Below, in pieces: positions 32,189 through 42,424 of a DNA stretch of 64,000 bases; the first letter of the stretch is position 1; every line of letters starts with the position of its first letter. The notes beneath the pieces are model-generated. The model saw only the letters and a list, made by a program, of their open reading frames with translations. It did not search any database and was not told the origin of the DNA. Origin of the DNA: Haliscomenobacter hydrossis DSM 1100 (GTDB lineage: Bacteria; Bacteroidota; Bacteroidia; Chitinophagales; Saprospiraceae); assembly GCF_000212735.1 (NCBI RefSeq), contig NC_015510.1, forward strand, positions 3,622,315-3,686,314. Reading direction: 5' to 3'. Made by a program: the position numbers and the translations under genes.

Positions 32189-33147
32189 TGGGACTACTAG
32201 AAAAAATCGGGGTTGTTGATAACCGAGAAGGCTGGCCTTGGACTGAGGAAACTGATCATGATGTTTACCAGGGTTATAACAAGCACGAATGGCCAAAAAT
32301 TTCGATAATTACTCCTAGTTATAATCAAGGAAAGTTTATAGAGGAAACTATCAGATCAGTTCTCTTGCAAAACTACCCAAATCTTGAATATATTATTATT
32401 GATGGAGGAAGCACCGACGATACTGTTGAAATCATACAAAAATATGAGCGGTGGATAACCTACTGGATCAGTGAAAAGGATGACGGCCAAAGCCATGCGA
32501 TTAACAAAGGTTATAGGATTGCAACAGGTGAAATTATTAACTGGTTAAATAGCGATGATTTATTGACACAAAACTCTTTATTCTTGATCGCGTCCTGCTT
32601 TTTGGTTGAACCGCGAATAGACTGGGTTACCGGATTTAGGGTAGTTAGAAATGTTAATAAGATTGGTTTGAAGTTTGAAAATCATTGGGAACATAGATGG
32701 GTATATTATTTATTTGGCATTCCTGATTTCCCTCAAGAGGCTACTTTCCTTCGTAAAAGGCTGGTAGCTAAAATTGGAGAAATTGATACTAGTCTAGAGT
32801 ATGTCATGGATGTAGATTTTTATTATCGAATGCTGGCTGAATCTAACTCAGGAGGTTTTTTAAGAGCTGTGTTGACTATAATGAATGAATATAATGAACA
32901 AAAAACACTTAGGCTAGATAATAGAAAAGATTCTGAGTATTCTTTTGTTGTAAAAAAACATGAAAAAAGATTTATAACAAAACTATTCTCGCGGATTTTA
33001 TACACAAGATTTTACGATATATTTATCAAGCTGATAGAAATGTTATACACCAGAAAAGCCAAGAAAAGATTCCATATCTTTATTTTTTCCTCTCGAACGG
33101 TTAAAGTAGAAAAGAAAGCTTTTCAGTCAAATACATATAACCCCTGA
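32188..33147 (+). CDS. Glycosyltransferase family 2
   Basis: The 319-residue protein shows GT2 motifs ISIITPSYNQGKFIEETI (about 34-51), [15 protein letters not shown] (about 69-83) and NWLNSDDLL with the metal-binding Asp pair (about 112-120). An additional N-terminal stretch (DNREGWPWTEE) is common to one GT2 subgroup. It adds a sugar in the cytoplasm to the lipid-linked glycan; donor and linkage cannot be told. Very AT-rich in its second half. Confidence 0.9.
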   Translation: MGLLEKIGVVDNREGWPWTEETDHDVYQGYNKHEWPKISIITPSYNQGKFIEETIRSVLLQNYPNLEYIIIDGGSTDDTVEIIQKYERWITYWISEKDDGQSHAINKGYRIATGEIINWLNSDDLLTQNSLFLIASCFLVEPRIDWVTGFRVVRNVNKIGLKFENHWEHRWVYYLFGIPDFPQEATFLRKRLVAKIGEIDTSLEYVMDVDFYYRMLAESNSGGFLRAVLTIMNEYNEQKTLRLDNRKDSEYSFVVKKHEKRFITKLFSRILYTRFYDIFIKLIEMLYTRKAKKRFHIFIFSSRTVKVEKKAFQSNTYNP

Positions 33148-33191
33148 CAAACGGAACGATTTATTAATACAAATCTAAACAGATTAGGTGT

Positions 33192-34136
33192 ATGCCCTAC
33201 ATAGTCTCGATAATTGTTCCTGCTTATAATTGTGGAAAAACTATCAATCAAACAATTAATTCCATTCTACAACAAAGTACTATTGCTCAAAAAGAAATCA
33301 TCATAATCAACGATGGTTCAACCGACAATACCGCTCACATACTCAATCAATGGCAAGGCAATCCTCAGTTCATCATACATCACACTAAAAATCAAGGTGC
33401 CAGTGCAGCCCGGGAATTAGGCCGCCATCTGGCCTCAGGGCAATACATCAAATACCTTGACAGTGATGACTTGCTGCTACCCAATTCCCTGGCACTCCAG
33501 GTAGAGGCTTTACAAAAAAGTAAGGCCGACATTTGTTATGGCAAATGGCAAAAATTTCGGGAAGTCGAAGGAGAAATACAGGTATTGGAAACCATGTCAC
33601 CGCACCTTGAGGAAGACACGGTACACTCAACGTTCACTACCTTTTGGTGTCCTCCTGCCGCTTTATTGTTCACGCGAGAGATCGTTGACAAAATAGGCCC
33701 CTGGCCTGATCAACTTCCGATTATCCAGGATGCCCGCTACCTGCAAAACGCCGCTATGGCCGGAGCTCGTTTTGTTGAGGCGGATGCCATAGTTGCTCAA
33801 TACCGGGTTAGTGATACTTCCTTATCTAATCGGCACGGAGAGTTAAAGTTTTATCAGGATGTATACCGCAACACCCTGAATGTGTGGCAAATCTGGCAGC
33901 AGCGTTACCCCCAACCACAGTACCGAAGCGCAATTGTAGAAACCTTGCGCAATTGTGCCAAAGTTTTCATCCAGCATGATCGAGCTTTATTTGATCAATG
34001 CATCACTGAATTATTGAAGATCGAGCCCCATTACATCCCCAAACGTTCGGCCTCCATGCGTTTTTTGAGCCAACTATTTGGGTTTCGCCAAGCCAGCATT
34101 TGGATCCACAGGCTTAAACAACTCCTTGGCCAATAA
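33192..34136 (+). CDS. Glycosyltransferase family 2
   Basis: The 314-residue GT2 has VSIIVPAYNCGKTINQTI (4-21), IIINDGSTDNTAHIL and YLDSDDLLLPNSL (about 94-106). The C-terminal part (FIQHDRALFDQCITEL) is helical. GC rises again compared with the previous gene. The next gene starts inside its last codons. Confidence 0.9.
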   Translation: MPYIVSIIVPAYNCGKTINQTINSILQQSTIAQKEIIIINDGSTDNTAHILNQWQGNPQFIIHHTKNQGASAARELGRHLASGQYIKYLDSDDLLLPNSLALQVEALQKSKADICYGKWQKFREVEGEIQVLETMSPHLEEDTVHSTFTTFWCPPAALLFTREIVDKIGPWPDQLPIIQDARYLQNAAMAGARFVEADAIVAQYRVSDTSLSNRHGELKFYQDVYRNTLNVWQIWQQRYPQPQYRSAIVETLRNCAKVFIQHDRALFDQCITELLKIEPHYIPKRSASMRFLSQLFGFRQASIWIHRLKQLLGQ

Positions 34137-35415
34137 AAAACTGCATATTGTATTCGGGCTGGGCTATTATTACCCAGACTCCTATGGAGGTACGGAGGCC
34201 TACGTGCAAATACTTGCTCAAAACCTGCAAAAACTAGGGCACCGCTGCACCGTGTTGGCTCCGATTTCAGGTGAAGATCAATTCTATCATCACGAAGGGC
34301 TTGATGTCATTCGTTTTGCTTATCAGGTACCTTCAAGAGAAGAAATTATTGGAATTTCTCCCCCTCATAACTTGAAACAGATTGTCGATTTAGTCTTGAA
34401 GCTAGGGGCAGATGTTTTTCACCTCCACTCTAATACGCCCGCGCTAGGAGTGGAGCACTTACATGCTATCCAAGAACAGGGCGTTTTTACCGTGTTTACT
34501 GGGCATATTCCCGGGATCGTATGTCCCCGAGGGGATATGTTGTACCAAGGTGTTGCCCCCTGCGATGGCTTAGTACAATGGCATAAATGTACCGATTGCC
34601 TTTTGCAAAAAAGAGGATGGGGAAAACTCCAGGCCAAGGCGGTAAGCCTGATGCTGTATCCCTTACGAAAGTGGACGCTCGTACAAACAAAAGTTCCTTT
34701 GTTTCATGTAGCTTCGCGCTACCAGTACTTTTTCAATAAGCTTGCGCTTGGTGCTAACCGTATTGTTGCAGTTTGTGAATGGCTAAAGGTAGCATTAATA
34801 AAAAACGGTTTAAGCAGCCAGAACATAAGTGTGATTCGTCAAGTAGTAAATGTTGCCCAACCTGCTCCATCCAACCTGATTGCACAAGCCTCAAAAATCA
34901 GAATTGGATTTATTGGGCGTATTACTCCTGTTAAGGGTTTACACGAACTAATCGACACTTTTTGTAGCCTACAATTGGCTAGCTTGGAATTGAGTATTGT
35001 TGGTTCAGCCACGCCAGAGGATGAAAATTATTACCAGTCTATACTGAAAAAAACTCGTAATCAAACCAATATAAGCTGGGAAGGAGCACTGTCTGGAGAG
35101 GCTAAAGATCAGTGGTTCAACACGCTGAGTTTGCTCTGTATCCCATCGGTTTGGTTAGAAACGGGTCCAATTGTAGCATTAGAAGCACTAAGTTTTGACT
35201 GTCCAGTAGTAGGGCGCAACATAGGTGGTTTGCAGGAGTTGATTGTATCGAACAAAAACGGTTTTTTGTATAACTCCTTGGATGAACTGAAAGCATACCT
35301 AAGTACCCTAGAACTTCAAGGGGAATCGGTTCTACCTAAAGTACAAGACACAAACTTCGCTTTAATCACCCCTCAGCAGCAAGCCGAGCAGATGTTGGCC
35401 ATCTATCTGTCTTAA
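34126..35415 (+). CDS. Glycosyltransferase family 4 with Cys-rich insert
   Basis: I take the TTG at 34126, which gives ANKKLHIVFGLGYYYPDSYG, the proper start of a GT-B fold; a TTG at 34078 would add 16 residues read from the previous gene. An insert at about 137-167 (CPRGDMLYQGVAPC, then CTDCLLQKRGW) has four cysteines and may bind zinc, as seen in some GT4 groups. The C-terminal half has IGFIGRITPVKGLHEL, then IPSVWLETGPIVALEALSFD with the family E-x7-E. Length about 430. Confidence 0.88.
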   Translation: MANKKLHIVFGLGYYYPDSYGGTEAYVQILAQNLQKLGHRCTVLAPISGEDQFYHHEGLDVIRFAYQVPSREEIIGISPPHNLKQIVDLVLKLGADVFHLHSNTPALGVEHLHAIQEQGVFTVFTGHIPGIVCPRGDMLYQGVAPCDGLVQWHKCTDCLLQKRGWGKLQAKAVSLMLYPLRKWTLVQTKVPLFHVASRYQYFFNKLALGANRIVAVCEWLKVALIKNGLSSQNISVIRQVVNVAQPAPSNLIAQASKIRIGFIGRITPVKGLHELIDTFCSLQLASLELSIVGSATPEDENYYQSILKKTRNQTNISWEGALSGEAKDQWFNTLSLLCIPSVWLETGPIVALEALSFDCPVVGRNIGGLQELIVSNKNGFLYNSLDELKAYLSTLELQGESVLPKVQDTNFALITPQQQAEQMLAIYLS

Positions 35416-35427
35416 GTCCCCGTACAC

Positions 35428-36486
35428 ATGAAAATATTACTGAGTGTAGACCCCGAAATTCCAGTGCCCCCCATCCATTATGGAGGGATTGAGCGAATTG
35501 TAGACGGTTTGGCTCAGGAATACCATAAAAACGGGCATGAGGTTCTTTTGCTTGCCCATCCAGAATCAAGTGCTGTAGGGGCTACAGAAATTATTCCCTG
35601 GCAGGGCTTATCCTCAAGTAGTAAATGGGATACCTTGCGCAATACATTCCAGTTATATCGTTGTAGTCAGCAGTTTCAACCCCAGGTGATCCATAGTTTT
35701 TCCCGCTTGTTGTATCTATATCCTGTTCTTGCGGGTACTAAAATCCCCGTTGTACAATCTTACCAACGCGCCATCAGCCCTACCTCTACTAGCGTGGCAA
35801 GCCGGATGGCTGGCTCCAGACTGCAGTTGGTAGCTTGTGCTGCGCATATGTTTGCACACTTACCTCAATCAGATCGTTGGAAAGCCATTTACAACTTCGC
35901 CAATACGGACTTGTTGGTTCCACCAGCTTTGAACGCAAGTAGAAGCTATCTGGCATTTTTAGGCCGTATTGAAGACATTAAGGGCACTTATGAGACTATT
36001 GTAGTCGCTCAACGCACAGGAGAGCGACTTATCATTGCTGGGAATATTCCAGCAGAACACCAGCTTTATTTTGAGCAGTACGTACGCCCCCATATAGATG
36101 GTGAACAAATCCAATACATCGGCCCAGTCAATGATCAACAAAAGTTGAACTTGTTACAAGGGGCAAAGGCATTGTTGTTTCCCATCAAGTGGGCAGAGCC
36201 TTTTGGGATTGTGATGGCAGAAAGTTTTGCCTGTGGTACTCCTGTATTGGGCTTCAACATTGGCTCTGTACCTGAAGTCATCCAGTCTGGCGTCAATGGC
36301 TGGGTCTGCCAGGATATAGAGGAGATGGTGCAAGCTGTAGGGCGTTTATCCGACCTAAATCATCAAATAGTCCGAACTACTGGAGTTCAATCGTTCTCTG
36401 CCTCAGTCATCGCGGGTCAGTATCTAAGCCTGTTTGAACACCTGCTGAGTAAAATAAGAAATGACCCCTCCCAAGGTTTTATTTAG
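35428..36486 (+). CDS. Glycosyltransferase family 4
   Basis: The 352-residue GT-B enzyme has the glycine loop PIHYGGIERIVDGLA (12-26), YLAFLGRIEDIKGTYETI and FPIKWAEPFGIVMAESFACG (about 251-270) with the E-x7-E motif. It resembles small GT4 enzymes active on mannose or N-acetylated sugars, but the donor is unknown. Its end overlaps the next gene by 26 bases. Confidence 0.9.
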   Translation: MKILLSVDPEIPVPPIHYGGIERIVDGLAQEYHKNGHEVLLLAHPESSAVGATEIIPWQGLSSSSKWDTLRNTFQLYRCSQQFQPQVIHSFSRLLYLYPVLAGTKIPVVQSYQRAISPTSTSVASRMAGSRLQLVACAAHMFAHLPQSDRWKAIYNFANTDLLVPPALNASRSYLAFLGRIEDIKGTYETIVVAQRTGERLIIAGNIPAEHQLYFEQYVRPHIDGEQIQYIGPVNDQQKLNLLQGAKALLFPIKWAEPFGIVMAESFACGTPVLGFNIGSVPEVIQSGVNGWVCQDIEEMVQAVGRLSDLNHQIVRTTGVQSFSASVIAGQYLSLFEHLLSKIRNDPSQGFI

Positions 36487-37720
36487 CACTTTAGCCATTC
36501 ACCTACATGCTCAGCAGATTGCTCTTGCATTGAATGAGGTAAATCACCTTGGGCAGTGGCAAACTGAAGGTTTGGATTTTTTTCCCTCAAAAACTGGACG
36601 TTTTTTGCGCAAAAATATTCAACGCTATTTACACGGATTGGACCAGCAATTGAATAAACGCCACTTGCAAGTTGAACTCCCCGCTGAAGTTGTGCACAAT
36701 ACCTGGACCTGGGAGTTGGCACGTACAGCGGTGAAACAACTGCGGCGCTACCCTTTGCTTGAAGATTGGTTGTGGGAAAAAAGTGAATATGCGCTGGATA
36801 GTCGAGCAGCTTATCAATTAAAAAACAATGCTTACCAAGCATATTTAGGAACTGAGTTTGGCTCTCTTGCATCCATTCGCACAGCCAAACAGTTAGGAAA
36901 AAAGAGTATTTTAATCTTCACCAGTCCTCATCATGAAACACGGAAAAAATGGTTAAACTTGGTTCATGATACTCATGCTCACGCCATAACTGCACAACAA
37001 AAAAAACTTATTCAAAAAAGCTTTGAGCGAGACCAAAGACGGGATGAAGAAGCTCATCAAGCGGATTTTATTCACACTAGTTCAATGTTCACTCGCCAGT
37101 CTTTAATTGATGCTGGTATAGAAGGGGCTAAGATACAAGTAGTTCCTTTGGGCGGACCTTTGCCTGTGCCAAAAGAAAACATACGAGTCCATAATGATAA
37201 AATAGTAAAGTTTATCTGTATTGGAAATCTTGCTCTGCACAAAGGTACCCATCTGATCTTGGAAGCATGGCAAAAGTTGAAGCCTAAGCAGGCCGAGCTA
37301 CATTTCTATGGCCACTCTATGCTAAATTCAACATTTTTAAAGAACTTAGAATCCTCCATTTTTATTCATGGTTTTACTCCACCAACTCAGCTTCAAGCTA
37401 TTTATATGGCAGCAGATGCATTGGTCTTTCCAACTCTATGCGACGGATTTGGAATGGTCATTTCCGAGGCATTGGCCTGTGGATGTCCTGTCATTACAAC
37501 TACCAATGCAGGTGGTGCGGATTACATTCAATCCAGCCAAAATGGTTTTGTAATTCCCCCAGGAGATGTGGCGGCCATTCAAGAAAAAATCAGCTGGTGC
37601 CTGGACAATCGCGCAAAACTAGGTGAGATGCGCCAACTTGCCTGGGAGTCTGCTCATACCCACACTTGGGCGCACTTTCGAGCGAAGTTTCAGCAAGACA
37701 TCCAAACTTGGCTAGCTTAG
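36461..37720 (+). CDS. Glycosyltransferase family 4
   Basis: The 419-residue GT4 has a divergent N-terminal half with basic patches and the usual C-terminal half: KFICIGNLALHKGTHLILEA, then ADALVFPTLCDGFGMVISEA and LACGCPVITTTNAGG. The E-x7-E motif is present. The start overlaps the previous gene by 26 bases and the stop is 13 bases from the next. Confidence 0.88.
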   Translation: MTPPKVLFSTLAIHLHAQQIALALNEVNHLGQWQTEGLDFFPSKTGRFLRKNIQRYLHGLDQQLNKRHLQVELPAEVVHNTWTWELARTAVKQLRRYPLLEDWLWEKSEYALDSRAAYQLKNNAYQAYLGTEFGSLASIRTAKQLGKKSILIFTSPHHETRKKWLNLVHDTHAHAITAQQKKLIQKSFERDQRRDEEAHQADFIHTSSMFTRQSLIDAGIEGAKIQVVPLGGPLPVPKENIRVHNDKIVKFICIGNLALHKGTHLILEAWQKLKPKQAELHFYGHSMLNSTFLKNLESSIFIHGFTPPTQLQAIYMAADALVFPTLCDGFGMVISEALACGCPVITTTNAGGADYIQSSQNGFVIPPGDVAAIQEKISWCLDNRAKLGEMRQLAWESAHTHTWAHFRAKFQQDIQTWLA

Positions 37721-37733
37721 GCATCAATACAGC

Positions 37734-38954
37734 ATGAGTAAAATCTGTTTAGTCACTCCGGGGCATTTGCACAGTAATCCTCGCTTGCGTAAAGAAGTCC
37801 TTGCACTCAAACAAACCGGTTATCAGGTCTCGGTTTTTGCCATTCAGACCTTACAAGAGCTGATTCCATTTGACCATAACTTCGTTGAAGCAAATCCGGA
37901 AGTTGAATTTCATTTCCTAAAGGCCACCAAAAGAACTACTTGGGATTATCTACGGATTAAAACAAACATGCGCAAGCGGTTATACACAATGCTTTTTCGT
38001 TGGCAAAAGAGCTTTTCCATCAAGGCATTTGCTCGCTTTTATGTAGAACAAGTGCGAATGGTGCAAACCTGTAAGGCAGATTTGTATATTGCTCACAACC
38101 TGGCGGCCTTACCCGTAGCCGCAGCGGTTGCGCGGTACCATTGCAAGCCTTTCGCTTTTGATGCCGAGGATTTTCATCGGGGTGAATTCGAGGCGGATTC
38201 TCTGGAGGCCCATTTGATTCAATTCATAGAGGATAAATTTATCCCCAAGGTGGCCTATCTGAGTGCAGCCAGCCCCTTGATTGCCGAAGCTTATCAGCAA
38301 TTGTACTCTCCCGTGACACCAATTGTGATCAATAATGTATTTGCCCTTGATCAACAACCCCCTGCTCCAAAAGTTACCAACAAAAAGGGGCATGGATCAT
38401 TAAAACTGTTTTGGTTTTCACAAACTGTTGGCACCAATCGTGGTATTCAGGATGTGTTGAATGCTTTGAAATTACTACCAGATATTCCTGTTCAAATCGG
38501 TCTATTGGGTAGTTGCGATGAGAGTACACAGCTCTACTTTCAATCCTTTATTCAAAGCCCTCAACATCAATTGGAGTTTTTTAGTCAATGCACAGAACAA
38601 GAACTTATTGATCTATCCGCACAGTATGATATTGGACTGGCTACCGAGCCTGGTTTTTCCTCTAATAATGACAAAGCTTTATCTAATAAAATATTTACGT
38701 ATCTCCTCGCAGGTAACGCAATCTTAGCCTCTAATACAAATGCACAAAAGCATTTTATGCAATTTTACTCAAATATTGGAGCCTCATATCCAATTGGTGG
38801 GCTTGAGGAGATAGCTAAGTACCTTCGTAATTGGTGGGCTCATTATGATGAACTTCAAAACATACGCCAGGCTGCCTGGACTTTGGCACGCCAAGAGTTG
38901 AATTGGGACAAAGAGCAAATATGTTTTCTGGATGTAATCAAACGTACAATTTGA
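37734..38954 (+). CDS. Glycosyltransferase family 4-like protein
   Basis: The 406-residue protein has the GT-B beginning CLVTPGHLHSNPRLRKEVLA (4-23) and a C-terminal half with LFWFSQTVGTNRGIQDVLNA and DIGLATEPGF ... KIFTYLLAGNAILAS. The E-x7-E motif is not obvious, which sets it apart from the neighbours. Likely a sugar transferase of the same operon. Confidence 0.82.
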   Translation: MSKICLVTPGHLHSNPRLRKEVLALKQTGYQVSVFAIQTLQELIPFDHNFVEANPEVEFHFLKATKRTTWDYLRIKTNMRKRLYTMLFRWQKSFSIKAFARFYVEQVRMVQTCKADLYIAHNLAALPVAAAVARYHCKPFAFDAEDFHRGEFEADSLEAHLIQFIEDKFIPKVAYLSAASPLIAEAYQQLYSPVTPIVINNVFALDQQPPAPKVTNKKGHGSLKLFWFSQTVGTNRGIQDVLNALKLLPDIPVQIGLLGSCDESTQLYFQSFIQSPQHQLEFFSQCTEQELIDLSAQYDIGLATEPGFSSNNDKALSNKIFTYLLAGNAILASNTNAQKHFMQFYSNIGASYPIGGLEEIAKYLRNWWAHYDELQNIRQAAWTLARQELNWDKEQICFLDVIKRTI

Positions 38955-40213
38955 AGCAGGTACTGATCATTTATCCACATTGGCCGCCTTCTAACCTGGC
39001 AGGAGTGCATCGACCTCGTCTAATTGCGAATTTTTTGCCTGAATTTGACTGGCAGCCGATTGTGCTGACGGTGCATGCAAGTTATTATGAAGAAACACCT
39101 GATCCAGACCTTTTACTAACGGTACGCTCCCACGTTGAAGTCATAAAAACACAGGCTTGGCCAGTAAGGAAAATATTCGGCTACCGACTGATTGGAGACG
39201 TTGGGCTGCGTGGGTTCACGGCCTTGTACAAGGAGGCACTTCGCCTCGTTGCCACTAAAAAAATTGACTTTATCTGGATTCCTATTCCCTCCTGGTATAC
39301 GGCATTATTAGGGCCTCTCTTGCATCAAAAAACAGGGATTCCCTACGGGATAGATTACATTGATCCCTGGGTGAGCAAGCTGGCCAATCATGAAAAAACC
39401 TTTTCGCGGGCATGGTGGGTCAACCAGTTAGCCAGGCTTCTGGAACCCCTGGCCGTAAAAAAAGCCAGCTTGATTACTGGAGTTTCAACACCGTATTATC
39501 AAGGTGTGCTCGATCGCAATTTTAAACATCGCCCAATTGAACATGTTGGAATGCCATATGGCTTTGATCCAGAAGATCACCGGATTCAACTACCTAATCT
39601 CACTCCTCCCTGGGAAAGTGAAGATGACGTGATTCCTTACCTTTATGCTGGTGCTTTTTTGCCGCAGTCTCATTATTTTGTGCAAACCCTTTTTAAAGCC
39701 ATTGCTGAACTCAAATCGAGTAACGTGATTGATGCGCGTATTCGGCTCTACTTCCTTGGAACTGGGAACTATCAGGGAAAAACCATTGCTGAGTATGCGG
39801 ATGAATACGGCCTTGGAACCATTGTAAAAGAAGTAAATCAACGTTTTCCTTTTTTGCATATCCTGAATTTTTTAGGAACCGCTCAAGGGGTAATCGTCAT
39901 TGGCTCTACCGAAAGGCACTATACCGCTTCAAAAACATTTCAGAGTTTATTGTCAGGCCGCCCGGTTTTTGCCATGTTTCACGAGGCAAGTACGGCGGTT
40001 GAGTTTTTAGAAAAAGCTCAGGCGGCTAATTATCTGGTCAAATACGCAGAAACTCAAGCACCTGAAGCTTTACAAAAAGCTACACAATACAGGCTTCAAG
40101 CGTTTTTCGCGCTCGATGCTGCTTGGAACCCTGATTTATCGGTATTGGATGATTATTCTGCACACAAGTCGGCAGAGTTATTGGCACAAAAAATGGATAC
40201 TGTTTTCGGATGA
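38951..40213 (+). CDS. Glycosyltransferase-like protein (GT4 type)
   Basis: I take the TTG at 38951, which overlaps the previous TGA (TTGA) and gives KQVLIIYPHWPPSNLAGVHR; the frame extends upstream to 38903. The protein of about 420 residues has a GT-B layout, IPIPSWYTALLGPLLHQKTG and YGIDYIDPWVS in the N-half and SKTFQSLLSGRPVFAMF in the C-half. The DPW motif and PPSNLAGVHRPR start are typical of a GT4 subgroup found in Bacteroidota. The stop overlaps the next ATG. Confidence 0.82.
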   Translation: MKQVLIIYPHWPPSNLAGVHRPRLIANFLPEFDWQPIVLTVHASYYEETPDPDLLLTVRSHVEVIKTQAWPVRKIFGYRLIGDVGLRGFTALYKEALRLVATKKIDFIWIPIPSWYTALLGPLLHQKTGIPYGIDYIDPWVSKLANHEKTFSRAWWVNQLARLLEPLAVKKASLITGVSTPYYQGVLDRNFKHRPIEHVGMPYGFDPEDHRIQLPNLTPPWESEDDVIPYLYAGAFLPQSHYFVQTLFKAIAELKSSNVIDARIRLYFLGTGNYQGKTIAEYADEYGLGTIVKEVNQRFPFLHILNFLGTAQGVIVIGSTERHYTASKTFQSLLSGRPVFAMFHEASTAVEFLEKAQAANYLVKYAETQAPEALQKATQYRLQAFFALDAAWNPDLSVLDDYSAHKSAELLAQKMDTVFG

Positions 40214-41343
40214 AGAGATTAGCTATTGTTGTTACACACCCTATTCAGTATTATGCGCCACTATTCAATAAGCTTACTGATCAAGGTAAAATACAAGTTA
40301 AAGTTTTTTACACTAAGCCTGTGGAAAATACTCATTTTGATAGCGGGTTTAACGGCTTAGTTCAATGGGACATTCCTTTACTAACTGGATATGAATACGA
40401 ATTTCAACCTGCAGGGAATTTTAAACAAAATCGAAATTTGATTGAGACATTGAGATCTTGGCAACCAAGTGTGATTTTAGTTTTTGGTTGGAATTTCCCC
40501 GGGCATTTAGCGGTGATGCGTTATTTTAAAAACAAAATTCCGGTTTGGTTTAGAGGAGACTCTACTTTGTTAAATGAAAAGCCTGGGTGGCATAAAATAT
40601 TACGTAGAATAGTTTTGAAATGGGTATATCGACATGTTGACTGTGCATTATATGTTGGTAGTCACAACAAAGCTTATTACAGCGTTCATGGATTAAAAGA
40701 GGAACAGTTGGTCTTTATGCCCCATGCAATCGACAACCTGAGATATGCTGGTGATGAGGGCTACGATCAAGAAGCCAGAATCTGGCGAAAAAATTTAGGC
40801 ATCAGCACTGAAGATTTCGTCGTTGCTTTTGTTGGCAAGCTTGAGCCCATAAAAAATCCTCGTCTTTTGCTTCAGGCTGTCCTAGAATTAAACAAAACCT
40901 CTTTTAAATCTGAGTCTATCAAATTACTCTATATCGGAAGTGGTATTCTAGAGAAAGAGCTGAAAGGACAAGCCAATAATGATTCAAATGTATATTTTCT
41001 AGGCTTTCAAAACCAGGCTAAAATGCCTATTGCTTATCGATTGGGGGATATCATTTGTTTACCCTCTAAAAGTGAAACCTGGGGTTTAGCGGTGAATGAA
41101 GCAATGGCCTGTGGGAGGCCTGTAATTGTGAGTGATCAAGTGGGATGCGCAGTAAATCTTGTGGTATCTGGTAAAACTGGCTATATTTTTAAGGCTGGTG
41201 ATGTTACTGATTTGAAAAATATCCTTAGCAAAATTACCAAAGAGGAATTGAGCGAAATGGGAACAGCGGCTAGTAAGTTGATTGAAAATTGGAGCTTTGA
41301 AAAGCAAATCGAAGCCATAATTGGGCAATTGAAAAATGGCTAA
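40210..41343 (+). CDS. Glycosyltransferase family 4
   Basis: The 377-residue GT4 begins KRLAIVVTHPIQYYAPLFNK and has VFGWNFPGHLAVMRYFKN, FRGDSTLL, FVGKLEPIKNPRLLLQAVLE and LPSKSETWGLAVNEAMACGR (about 286-305) with E-x7-E. The HPIQYYAPLF start is typical of enzymes often seen near fucose or rhamnose pathway genes. AT-rich. ATGA overlaps at 40210 with the previous gene. Confidence 0.9.
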   Translation: MKRLAIVVTHPIQYYAPLFNKLTDQGKIQVKVFYTKPVENTHFDSGFNGLVQWDIPLLTGYEYEFQPAGNFKQNRNLIETLRSWQPSVILVFGWNFPGHLAVMRYFKNKIPVWFRGDSTLLNEKPGWHKILRRIVLKWVYRHVDCALYVGSHNKAYYSVHGLKEEQLVFMPHAIDNLRYAGDEGYDQEARIWRKNLGISTEDFVVAFVGKLEPIKNPRLLLQAVLELNKTSFKSESIKLLYIGSGILEKELKGQANNDSNVYFLGFQNQAKMPIAYRLGDIICLPSKSETWGLAVNEAMACGRPVIVSDQVGCAVNLVVSGKTGYIFKAGDVTDLKNILSKITKEELSEMGTAASKLIENWSFEKQIEAIIGQLKNG

Positions 41344-42424
41344 AAGAATTCATTTACTGGATAGTTTGAGAGGCATCGCTGCCATGCTTGTTGTATTCCA
41401 TCATGTTTTTGTGAATAACAGTGAAAAATTTGAGGATGGATTAAGAAATCATACTTTCATTCTTGTTGTTTGCCGGTTTTTGTCCGACCTTAACCATTTA
41501 GCAGTACTTTTCTTTTTTGTTTTATCTGGTTTTGCAATTGCTTTGGCGAATAGGAATATAGACCTGAGCACCAAAGATGGAATAAACTGCTACCTATATC
41601 GCCGATTCAGACGTATTCTACCCTTATATTGGCTTGCAATTATTTTTACCGCTTTAATAGGCATAATTACTGGCATGTCTTGGCTAAATAGCAGCTATTC
41701 TTTTTTAAATTTATTGGGCAACATATTTTTTTTGCAAACACCAATAGGGATAAGTAACGCTTGGTTTTCTCCTTTTGGACAAAATGGTCCACTGTGGTCG
41801 CTATCTTATGAAATGTTTTTTTATTTATTTTTTCCAATTTATTTTTTTATACATATTTCGTTGTTTAAACTGGAACAGAAATCTGTACTTACCTATGCAT
41901 TGCCGATTAGCATTGCTATCAGTTTAGCTTCACTAGCATTGAATCAAATAATATTTATACCCTTCCTAGTGTTTTTGGCTCAATTTCCAGTTTGGCTCGG
42001 TGGCTATTATTTGGGTCAGATATATTCAAACCAAGTGAAATTTGATAGAGGTATATTTGCGCCAACGTTAGGAATGCTGTTTTTGTTTTTTTTGAATTTA
42101 TACTTAAACTCAACGACTATCAGTACTTTAACTCAAGCATGGTTTATATTCATAATTCCAGGATATTTTATCCATAATCTTTCGTTTTCACAGAAAACTG
42201 CTGGGTTAAAACAGTTTAATTTTAACACATTCAAAAGTATAGGAGATGGAAGCTACGCAATTTATTTAATGCATTATCCATTGTTACAACTTCTGAAGAA
42301 ACTAAACTGCTCGCTTTCTATTCATTTTTTTTGCATAGCGATTTTTGTTTATGCTATAATAAGACTTGAGAAAAAAATGGCTTCAATTCCTTTTAAGATG
42401 TTTAAACAAAATTATGTCCCGTAA
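41336..42424 (+). CDS. Acyltransferase 3 family membrane protein
   Basis: The 362-residue integral membrane protein has HLLDSLRGIAAMLVVFHHVF (5-24), FFFVLSGFAIALA, YLYRRFRRILPLYWLA and WSLSYEMFFYLFFP, the marks of OafA-type acyltransferases. About ten hydrophobic helices. It probably acetylates the glycan on the periplasmic side of the inner membrane. GC of the first 120 bases is about 33% by hand count. It overlaps the SGNH hydrolase start by 11 bases, which suggests they act together. Confidence 0.9.
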   Translation: MAKRIHLLDSLRGIAAMLVVFHHVFVNNSEKFEDGLRNHTFILVVCRFLSDLNHLAVLFFFVLSGFAIALANRNIDLSTKDGINCYLYRRFRRILPLYWLAIIFTALIGIITGMSWLNSSYSFLNLLGNIFFLQTPIGISNAWFSPFGQNGPLWSLSYEMFFYLFFPIYFFIHISLFKLEQKSVLTYALPISIAISLASLALNQIIFIPFLVFLAQFPVWLGGYYLGQIYSNQVKFDRGIFAPTLGMLFLFFLNLYLNSTTISTLTQAWFIFIIPGYFIHNLSFSQKTAGLKQFNFNTFKSIGDGSYAIYLMHYPLLQLLKKLNCSLSIHFFCIAIFVYAIIRLEKKMASIPFKMFKQNYVP